Shown piece by piece: positions 23,298 to 28,688 of a stretch of DNA of 28,688 nucleotides. This stretch comes from DG-33 sp964345105 (GTDB lineage Archaea > Hadarchaeota > Hadarchaeia > Hadarchaeales > Hadarchaeaceae): assembly GCA_964345105.1 (NCBI GenBank), contig CAYFPZ010000060.1, positions 1 to 28,688 on the forward strand, given 5' to 3'. Position 1 is the first letter of the stretch. Each line of letters begins with the position of its first letter. The translations under genes and the position numbers were made by a program. Below the pieces are notes generated by a model that worked only from the letters and a program-made list of their open reading frames with translations, had not been told where the DNA came from and made no database searches.

Positions 23298-23447
23298 TCA
23301 CCTTGCGCGCTGGCCTCGCCCTTGCCACTCGAGCACCTTAGTTTCCTTCCCCTTTAACTTTTTGCCCTTTTTCGCGAGTAAACCCAGCACCTGCGGCGCC
23401 TCAGGGTTGGGTTTGACATCTTTCCAAAAATTGGCCAAGTTATGCAC
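23298..23447 (-). CDS. Small basic hypothetical ORF, probably frame-disrupted
   Basis: It fills the gap between the membrane pyrophosphatase and rpoE1. From GTG 23447 the frame gives 49 residues. A TTG at 23438 is better placed after GGGGTG (6-base spacer) and gives 46 residues starting MANFWKDVKPNPEAP. The sequence looks protein-like up to KETKVLEWQG, then ends in QRAR and TGA. In the frame reached by adding one G to the GGG at 23319-23321, the end becomes ARPARKVIVRVMKI, stopping at 23275-23277, which is a more natural strand-like finish. So it is either a small real gene with a sequence or assembly indel, or a recent pseudogene. No family recognised. Confidence 0.4.
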   Translation of the reverse strand: MHNLANFWKDVKPNPEAPQVLGLLAKKGKKLKGKETKVLEWQGRGQRAR

Positions 23448-25470
23448 CCCAAATCTTTAACAGCAGCGGGACGAATAGCAGGGCCACCATGGCCATGAGC
23501 TTAATCAGGATGTTAAGCGAGGGACCCGAGGTGTCTTTGAACGGGTCTCCGACGGTATCGCCTATCACCGAAGCCGCATGAGTTTCACTTCCTTTTCCGC
23601 CCAGATGCCCATCCTCGATGTATTTCTTCGCGTTGTCCCAAGCCCCGCCGGAGTTTGCAAGGGTAATCGCTAGCAGCAGACCCGTGACTATCGATCCCGC
23701 AAGCAGACCACCTAGCGCTTCAGGACTAACAAGGCCCACCGCGGCTGGAGTAAGGATGGCTAGCGCGGCCGGAAGCGCCATGTTTCTGAGAGCAGCAGAG
23801 GTGCTGATCCCAATACACCGGTTGTAGTCTGGCTTCGCCTTCCCCTTCATCAACCCAGGGATAGTTCGGAACTGTCTTCGCACCTCGCCCACGATTAGAG
23901 AGGCTCCCCTACCCACTGCCCGCATGGTGAGCGCGCAGAACAAGAACGGTAACATCCCCCCTATAAAAAGTCCGACAATGACTGGTGGATTAGTTATGCT
24001 GAGATTCATAGTTACCCCTGCATCAGTCATTCCCTGGATATAAGCTGAAAAAAGCGCAAGTGCCGTCAACGCTGCCGAACCGATTGCGAAGCCCTTGCCG
24101 ATTGCGGCAGTCGTGTTTCCAACAGCGTCCAATCGCTCGGCACGCTTACGTACCGTTTGTCCCATCCCAGACATCTCGGCAATTCCCGCCGCATTGTCTG
24201 CAACTGGGCCGTAGGTATCAGTGGCAAGCGTCATGCCCAATGTGCTGAGCATGCCCACCGCGGCAATCGCAATTCCATATAACCCATTTGGTAAGGTGAT
24301 GTAGTAAGCAAATGAAATTGCACCAACAACTGCGATAATTGGAATCATTGTGCTGAGCATCCCAACTGAAAGGCCGCTGATGATATTCGTCGCGGGGCCA
24401 GTCTGGGATGATATCGCAATTGACTGCACCGGTGAAAATCTATTCTCGGTGTAGTACTCCGCCGAAAGACCGATTACGATTCCAGCCACCAACCCGGCGA
24501 GCATCGCGTAAAATATCTCCACTACACCAACGAAATACCATATCATAAAGAACGATGCCACGGCTATCAAGATGGCGCTTCCAAACACCCCCTTGTTGAG
24601 CGCGGCGTGGAGTGCTTTTATTCCAGCGCCCCTCTTCGTCCGCACGAAGAATGTCGCCACGATCGAGCAGAAAATTCCGACTGCAGCGAGCAGCATAGGA
24701 AGTACCACGACATCCGTCTGGTCAAGCACGACGCCCCCTACGGTGACCCCGGTGAAACCTATCACCATGGCCGCGATGATTGAGCCCACGTATGATTCAA
24801 ACAGGTCCGCCCCCATCCCAGCGACATCTCCAACGTTGTCGCCCACGTTGTCTGCGATTACCGCTGGATTTCGTGGGTCATCCTCGGGGATTCGGGCCTC
24901 AACCTTCCCGACTAAATCTGCGCCCATGTCCGCCGATTTTGTGTAGATGCCCCCGCCAACACGTGCGAACAGCGCTATTGAACTTGCCCCGAAGCCGAAA
25001 CCAACGATTATCCCAGGGTCCCCGAATAGGTAGTAGAAAATGCTCACGCCCAATATCCCCAGCCCCACGACACACATCCCCATCACCGCGCCGCTGGAGA
25101 ACCCAACTATGAGTCCTTTACCAATACCACTCTTAGCCGCCGTTGCCGTTCGAGCGTTCGACTTGGTCGCCACGCGCATCCCGATGTTACCTGCCAGCGC
25201 TGAGAAAAATGCCCCGATCACGAACGCTGCTGCAGTCTGATAGTTCACGACCAGTATCAAGATCACCGCCACGATAACCGCGTAGACGACCATCACCCGA
25301 TACTCCTTGTTCAGAAAAGTCATCGCTCCCCGGTAGATGGTGCCGGAGAGTTCCTTCATTCGCTCGGTTCCGACAGGCTGTCGCATAATCCTGAAAGTTA
25401 AGTACCCTGCGAAAGCGAGGGCCAAGACACCCGCTATCGGCGCCAACATCACTGGTTCAAATTCGACCAT
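23440..25470 (-). CDS. hppA: Membrane-bound ion-pumping pyrophosphatase
   Basis: 676 residues, about 16 membrane helices. It couples PPi hydrolysis to pumping H+ or Na+ out of the cytoplasm. The Mg-PPi site motifs are all present: DNVGDNVGDVAGMGADL, DTYGPVADNAAGIAEM, NSGGAWDNAKKYIEDG and GDTVGDPFKDTSGPSLN. GNTTAAIGKG has Ala where K+-independent enzymes have Lys, so the enzyme should need K+. The Glu in ADLFESYVG lines up with the Na+-site Glu of Na+-pumping enzymes, but some H+ pumps share it. It lies 21 bases after the PIN gene in a translation operon, and its stop overlaps the next small ORF. Confidence 0.95.
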   Translation of the reverse strand: MVEFEPVMLAPIAGVLALAFAGYLTFRIMRQPVGTERMKELSGTIYRGAMTFLNKEYRVMVVYAVIVAVILILVVNYQTAAAFVIGAFFSALAGNIGMRVATKSNARTATAAKSGIGKGLIVGFSSGAVMGMCVVGLGILGVSIFYYLFGDPGIIVGFGFGASSIALFARVGGGIYTKSADMGADLVGKVEARIPEDDPRNPAVIADNVGDNVGDVAGMGADLFESYVGSIIAAMVIGFTGVTVGGVVLDQTDVVVLPMLLAAVGIFCSIVATFFVRTKRGAGIKALHAALNKGVFGSAILIAVASFFMIWYFVGVVEIFYAMLAGLVAGIVIGLSAEYYTENRFSPVQSIAISSQTGPATNIISGLSVGMLSTMIPIIAVVGAISFAYYITLPNGLYGIAIAAVGMLSTLGMTLATDTYGPVADNAAGIAEMSGMGQTVRKRAERLDAVGNTTAAIGKGFAIGSAALTALALFSAYIQGMTDAGVTMNLSITNPPVIVGLFIGGMLPFLFCALTMRAVGRGASLIVGEVRRQFRTIPGLMKGKAKPDYNRCIGISTSAALRNMALPAALAILTPAAVGLVSPEALGGLLAGSIVTGLLLAITLANSGGAWDNAKKYIEDGHLGGKGSETHAASVIGDTVGDPFKDTSGPSLNILIKLMAMVALLFVPLLLKIWGA

Positions 25471-25491
25471 CTTACAACCTCTCGAGGAACT

Positions 25492-25881
25492 TTAACCTTC
25501 TTGAATCCAACCGTCTATTGCAAGATGAGACTTCTGTCGTAAATATATTACTGGCACTCTGCAGCGCCGGAGTTCCTTTCGTAGAGCTGCGTCAGTCGTT
25601 CCCACCGCATAACCTCCCTTGAGCGCCAAGTTCAAGATCACCTCATCCGCTGCACCTTTGATATTTGTGACCTTCCCACGTTTAGCTAGAATTAATCCAA
25701 TTTTGGCTGCCGTCTGCTCCTTTGGCTTGCCCCGCTCGGAAATTCGCTTAAGCTCTTGAAGGATTGGGCTTGGGATAACAAGTTCATGGGGTTGTTCAAG
25801 CAACCTGTTGAGCTCCTCCACGATATCCACGCTAAACAGACCGGGAATCATAAGGAAGCTCGTGTCAGCGATGACCTGCAA
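25492..25881 (-). CDS. PIN-domain protein (archaeal FCF1/VapC9-like)
   Basis: 129 residues, a single PIN domain with the four acidic metal ligands visible: Asp6 (IADTSFL), Glu43 (LQELKR), Asp79 (AADEVIL) and Asp97 (GTTDAALR), ending in VPVIYLRQ. PIN domains are Mg2+/Mn2+ ribonucleases. This lineage (COG1412) resembles the eukaryotic rRNA-processing factor Fcf1/Utp24, and its fixed place after aIF2g points to ribosome or RNA maturation rather than a toxin; no antitoxin gene is beside it. The TTG start has GAGGA 7 bases upstream. It is 12 bases from the aIF2g stop. Confidence 0.88.
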   Translation of the reverse strand: MQVIADTSFLMIPGLFSVDIVEELNRLLEQPHELVIPSPILQELKRISERGKPKEQTAAKIGLILAKRGKVTNIKGAADEVILNLALKGGYAVGTTDAALRKELRRCRVPVIYLRQKSHLAIDGWIQEG

Positions 25882-25893
25882 CCAAATTCCTCG

Positions 25894-27108
25894 TCAACTT
25901 ATAATGCCGTAGCCAATCAGACGCCACCTTCCAGCGACGCGTCGACTCAGTGCGACCCGGGCCCCTCGATCAGCGCAGACTGGTAGCTTGAGTTTGATGT
26001 TAGCTCGGCCCCCCTTGGCACTCGACATCGTACCAACGGTCATCGCTGTCCCCACATTCAACATCAAGGGCTCTCCCGTGAACAAGGGTTTTACCTCAAG
26101 CTCCTTAGGAAGTCCCACGACACGCTTCATCAGGTGAACCTCTAACTCGACCGTCTCCAGCACCTCGGGCAAACTTCCAGACGCTCCTGTCATCGAGCCC
26201 ACGAGTGAATCACCTTTGGTCAGTGAGGGATCAAGCTCAGTGCCCACGCCGATGAGACCACCCGGCACAGCCTCCTCGATTCGACTTCTCCCCGCGTGCA
26301 GGCTCACTATCTTTGAGTCCAAGTGTTGCCACGTAGTCTTTCCCTCCCGGCTCACTCGTATGCCGGGGCGGATTTCTATTCCCTCACCCTCACGAAGCTT
26401 TCCTTGGAGGAGCGAACCGCCCAAGACCCCTCCGACCAATTTTTCTGGCTTGGCGCCCGGGTGATTAACGTCGAACGAACGAGCGACATGCATCCGCGCG
26501 GGCTTCGAGAGGTCTCGCTGCGGGGTCGGAATGTACTCCTCAATTGCTTGAATCAGCTTATCGATATTCGCGCGGTGAATAGCGGATATTGGGATTACGG
26601 GAGCATCGGCGGCGAAGGTGTCCGAGAGGAACTTCTTAATCTGCTGGTAATTCTGCATCACCTTCTCTCGCGAGACGAGCTCGATTTTATTCTGCGCCAC
26701 CACAACGTTGCGCACCCCAATTAGATTGAGGGCCATCAAGTGTTCTTTCGTTTGGGGCTGGGGACAGGGCTCGTTCGCCGCTATCACAAGCATGGCTCCG
26801 TCCATGATTGCTGCGCCCGAAATCATAGTGGCCATGAGCATCTCGTGCCCTGGAGCATCAACGAACGAGACGCGGCGAAGGAATTCTGTCTGGCCCCCGC
26901 AGAAAGGGCACTTCTCCTTGGTGCTGTACCGATTGCACTCGGTACACCTCATAAACGAAGTATCTGCATATCCTAAACGAATCGAGATGCCTCGGCGGAT
27001 TTCCTCGCTGTGCACATCAGTCCAAATACCAGAAAGCGCTTCCGTAAGAGTGGTCTTCCCGTGATCGATATGCCCAACGAGGCCTATGTTAACGACGGCT
27101 TGAGACAT
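25894..27108 (-). CDS. eif2g: Translation initiation factor aIF2 subunit gamma
   Basis: 404 residues. It is the GTPase core of aIF2, which brings Met-tRNAi to the small ribosomal subunit. The P-loop GHIDHGKTT is at 12-20, a zinc knuckle Cys55/Cys58/Cys67/Cys70 follows, DAPGHE is at 84-89 and the guanine motif NKIE at 140-143. Domains II and III include KPARMHVARSFDVNHPG and the C-terminal RGARVALSRRVAGRWRLIGYG. The frame runs upstream to 27156, but ATG 27108, with AAGGT nearby, gives the family's normal start MSQAVVNIGLVGH. It heads the PIN-pyrophosphatase-rpoE-spt4 series. Confidence 0.95.
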   Translation of the reverse strand: MSQAVVNIGLVGHIDHGKTTLTEALSGIWTDVHSEEIRRGISIRLGYADTSFMRCTECNRYSTKEKCPFCGGQTEFLRRVSFVDAPGHEMLMATMISGAAIMDGAMLVIAANEPCPQPQTKEHLMALNLIGVRNVVVAQNKIELVSREKVMQNYQQIKKFLSDTFAADAPVIPISAIHRANIDKLIQAIEEYIPTPQRDLSKPARMHVARSFDVNHPGAKPEKLVGGVLGGSLLQGKLREGEGIEIRPGIRVSREGKTTWQHLDSKIVSLHAGRSRIEEAVPGGLIGVGTELDPSLTKGDSLVGSMTGASGSLPEVLETVELEVHLMKRVVGLPKELEVKPLFTGEPLMLNVGTAMTVGTMSSAKGGRANIKLKLPVCADRGARVALSRRVAGRWRLIGYGIIS

Positions 27109-27140
27109 TTGGATACCTTGCTCAAATTTTCTGCTTACCG

Positions 27141-27150
27141 AATATAAAAC
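27141..27150 (-). promoter_or_regulatory. TATA box for the aIF2-gamma operon
   Basis: Minus-strand GTTTTATATT lies 33-42 bases before the aIF2g ATG, in the 113-base gap after rps6e, giving a predicted short leader. It suggests the operon can be transcribed apart from rps6e. Confidence 0.5.
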
Positions 27151-27221
27151 GCACACGCTCGACTAGAACGCGCGCGACGTTTTTACTGAAACATGTGAAA
27201 GCGTGACTCCTTACCTGTCGA

Positions 27222-27623
27222 TTAGGTTGCCTTCGCCTCAGCTTCCTTTGGGAGCAAGAACTCCTCGATGGGCTTTTCCCCGCGTTTCACGATTTTCGCG
27301 TTGATCTGTACGATTGCATCAGAGATTCTCGAACCCCGAACTCGCTTTCGGCGGCGTTCCCCCCTCCTTCGCGGAGAAAATCCAGGACCACTAGCTAGCA
27401 AGACGCTCGTTCGCCCCGGACCGTAGATATCTGGGCGCATGGGAAAGCCATCTTTGTCGGTGCCGCCAGTGAGCTGGAGTTCGTAGCCCGGGAGCCCCAC
27501 GACCACTCCGTCGAACTTGTCCCCTACCCGGAGCCCGACCAGCTTTCGAGCATCTGGCTCACGAGCCTCGAGAGGATAGCCCTTGCCCGTCTCGGGGTCA
27601 GCGACTACGACCTTGAACACCAT
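27222..27623 (-). CDS. rps6e: 30S ribosomal protein S6e
   Basis: 133 residues, normal for archaeal S6e, which lacks the long phosphorylated tail of the eukaryotic protein. The signatures are FKVVVADPETGK at the start, GYELQLTGGTDKDGFPMRPD near 55-74, the basic RRRGERRRKRVRG stretch near 95-107 and SDAIVQINAKI. ATG 27623 is chosen over an upstream in-frame codon at 27656 because homologues start at MVFKV and because GGTGT precedes it. It precedes aIF2g on the same strand, the standard archaeal order. Confidence 0.94.
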   Translation of the reverse strand: MVFKVVVADPETGKGYPLEAREPDARKLVGLRVGDKFDGVVVGLPGYELQLTGGTDKDGFPMRPDIYGPGRTSVLLASGPGFSPRRRGERRRKRVRGSRISDAIVQINAKIVKRGEKPIEEFLLPKEAEAKAT

Positions 27624-27667
27624 TACACCACACACCGTAATCAGGAAACATGCCAATTAACCCTACA

Positions 27668-27678
27668 CTTATAAAACC
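27668..27678 (-). promoter_or_regulatory. TATA box for rps6e
   Basis: Minus-strand GGTTTTATAAG is 45-55 bases upstream of the rps6e ATG, predicting a transcription start near 27648 and a leader of about 25 bases. Confidence 0.5.
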
Positions 27679-27742
27679 TTTTCGAGTTCTTGATAGATAA
27701 AATAATTAGACATGAGAAGTGATAATAAATTGGGGGTAAAAA

Positions 27743-27949
27743 ATGCCGGTAGCAAATACCCCTGAAAATAAAGCGAAATGTCTATGCATGAACTGTCCAA
27801 GTTTTGTCGGAGCTCCTGCGTTCTACTGCGCGATGGGCAAAGCAGAGAGACCTGTTGAGAAAAAAGGCTGCATATGCATGACATGCGCGGTATGGAAAGA
27901 AAACAATCTTTCTGGAGGATATTTCTGTGACTTGGGGAAAGCCCCATAA
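27743..27949 (+). CDS. Small Cys-rich DUF2769 protein with two repeats
   Basis: 68 residues. It contains two copies of a CxCxxC...C unit: Cys13, Cys15, Cys18 and Cys29, then Cys43, Cys45, Cys48 and Cys62. Each ends in a similar motif (YCAMGKA and FCDLGKA). The pattern suits two zinc sites or two iron-sulfur clusters. I assign it to DUF2769 from its cysteine layout; the function of the family is unknown. ATG 27743 follows a strong GGGGGT site by 5 bases, and an A/T-rich AGATAAAATAATT at 27695-27707 may be its promoter. It is convergent with the reductase gene. Confidence 0.75.
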   Translation: MPVANTPENKAKCLCMNCPSFVGAPAFYCAMGKAERPVEKKGCICMTCAVWKENNLSGGYFCDLGKAP

Positions 27950-27982
27950 GTTAACTGGGCTTATCCCCTCTTTTATTTTTTA
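27934..27982 (+). terminator. Strong hairpin and T-tract overlapping the DUF2769 3' end
   Basis: GGGGAAAGCCC (27934-27944) pairs with GGGCTTATCCCC (27957-27968) with one bulged base, followed by TCTTTTATTTTTT. The left arm lies inside the last codons of the DUF2769 gene, and the T-run also contains the reductase stop on the other strand. Confidence 0.65.
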
Positions 27983-28611
27983 AGTCTCAACGCAAGCTCG
28001 TAGGTGCTTTCCACAAGATCTTTTATCGAATTCTTAAGTGCTTCATTTTCCTTCATACGCTTTAAATCTTGATCAGTCAGTTCATCGCTAGGGCCTACGA
28101 AATAGCAGATCGCGTTAGCCGGAAAGTGGAATCCCATAAAATTAAGCGTGGACATTAAAGTGCCCGTTGACTTTTGATATCCATCCTCATGGCCGATTAC
28201 TACGATCCCAGCTACTTTGTTTTTTAATATTTTCACCCCGAAGACACTGTCCATGTTTTCAATACAGTTCATTCTCTCGATCAGACATTGCATTAGGGCG
28301 CAGTAGTTGCCCCATCGGATAGGGGTGGCGAATATCACGATGTCGGATCTGAAAATTGCCTCGTATACCTGCAACATCTGGTCGCTGGGCTCTTCCTCCA
28401 TACGTCTGCAGGGATAATAACATTCTCTTGGTCCGAGCGAGTAATGACCGCCACAGTGAAGAATTCTGAGCTCACTCAGGTCGATTAATTTCGTTTTCGC
28501 ACCCTTCTTTTGGAGCTGGTCAAGAACTTTTTTCAAAATCATCTTGCTGTTGCTTTCGCCAGCCATCTTGATTCTAGGAGAAGTGGAAATTCCCAAAACT
28601 TTTATTTCCAC
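27973..28611 (-). CDS. NAD(P)H-dependent FMN reductase, flavodoxin fold
   Basis: 212 residues from the chosen start. It is of the flavodoxin-like FMN reductase/WrbA/iron-sulfur flavoprotein group. The FMN phosphate loop is seen as GISTSPR...ESNS (7-22), and FATPIRWGNYCALMQCLIERM supplies the second flavin loop and dimer helix. Cys53, Cys64 and Cys68 sit in the segment where iron-sulfur flavoproteins carry a cluster motif, but the CxxCxxC spacing is not kept. The frame reaches GTG 28629, but a TATA-like element at 28640-28650 would start transcription after it; GTG 28611 gives MEIKVLGIS, the usual beginning. The physiological acceptor is unknown. It stands alone here. Confidence 0.82.
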   Translation of the reverse strand: MEIKVLGISTSPRIKMAGESNSKMILKKVLDQLQKKGAKTKLIDLSELRILHCGGHYSLGPRECYYPCRRMEEEPSDQMLQVYEAIFRSDIVIFATPIRWGNYCALMQCLIERMNCIENMDSVFGVKILKNKVAGIVVIGHEDGYQKSTGTLMSTLNFMGFHFPANAICYFVGPSDELTDQDLKRMKENEALKNSIKDLVESTYELALRLKK

Positions 28612-28639
28612 ACTTTTCGAGCCGTTCACAATATCACAA

Positions 28640-28650
28640 AATAATATAGT
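28640..28650 (-). promoter_or_regulatory. TATA box for the FMN reductase gene
   Basis: Minus-strand ACTATATTATT, about 30-40 bases before GTG 28611, fits a nearly leaderless transcript. The rest of the region to the window end shows nothing more. Confidence 0.4.
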
Positions 28651-28688
28651 ACTGAATATTATTTCAAAGTTAATGCGCTCCCTTCAAA

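Noticed and set aside
25492..25881. PIN protein as the toxin of a VapBC toxin-antitoxin pair
   Set aside because: No antitoxin-sized gene is next to it, and the position between aIF2g and the rpoE block is that of the FCF1-like housekeeping family.
1..28688. CRISPR arrays, tRNA or rRNA genes, insertion sequences, prophage or defence genes
   Set aside because: No regularly spaced repeats, no cloverleaf or conserved tRNA box sequences in the gaps, and no transposase-, integrase- or nuclease-helicase-type proteins were found.

Overview
The window is archaeal chromosomal DNA. The evidence is eukaryote-like ribosomal proteins (S3Ae, L15e, S6e, S24e, S27ae), aIF2-gamma, RNA polymerase subunit E' with Spt4, two KEOPS parts (Pcc1 and Kae1), a GTP-dependent dephospho-CoA kinase, a TRAM-domain protein and TATA-box promoters. 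Several gene orders (DHH nuclease-pcc1-...-rps3ae, and S6e-aIF2g-PIN-...-rpoE-spt4-DUF359-S24e-S27ae) are those of Euryarchaeota in the broad sense. The seryl-tRNA synthetase is the rare type found mainly in methanogens, but no methanogenesis gene is visible. The lineage is therefore left as an uncultured euryarchaeal-type archaeon. TTG and GTG starts are common, and all three stop codons are used.

Layout. 1-3.9 kb: an exported NodB-type deacetylase with rearranged motif order, a dCTP deaminase, and a PhoU-like/PiT phosphate transporter pair. 3.9-9.1 kb: a probable operon of DHH nuclease, pcc1, type-2 serS, rps3ae and glmM. 9.3-13.6 kb: glmU-like, DUF2095, ychF-like GTPase and a radical SAM protein. 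13.65-15.6 kb: serA, rpl15e and a COG1325 RNA-binding protein. 15.66-16.96 kb (minus): kae1 and a TRAM protein. 17.1-21.3 kb (plus): the tungstate transporter wtpABC and a coiled-coil protein, in visibly AT-richer DNA for wtpABC. 21.3-27.6 kb (minus): the translation/transcription block rps6e, aIF2g, PIN, membrane pyrophosphatase, a small disrupted ORF, rpoE1, spt4, dephospho-CoA kinase, rps24e and rps27ae. 27.7-28.7 kb: a duplicated Cys-rich DUF2769 protein and a flavodoxin-fold reductase.

How they fit together. Most genes serve translation and its supply chain. GlmM and the GlmU-like enzyme together lead to UDP-GlcNAc. Pcc1 and Kae1 make tRNA t6A. The membrane pyrophosphatase can recover energy from the PPi released by aminoacylation and RNA synthesis. 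The wtp operon supplies tungstate to tungsten enzymes not seen here.

The most notable observations are the apparent circular permutation of the deacetylase, with a TAG cutting off its last conserved segment; a membrane ion-pumping pyrophosphatase in the operon slot where I recall a soluble pyrophosphatase in related archaea; a long charged tail on ribosomal protein S24e; and inverted repeats around the wtpA promoter. No tRNA, rRNA, CRISPR array, insertion sequence or defence system was recognised.
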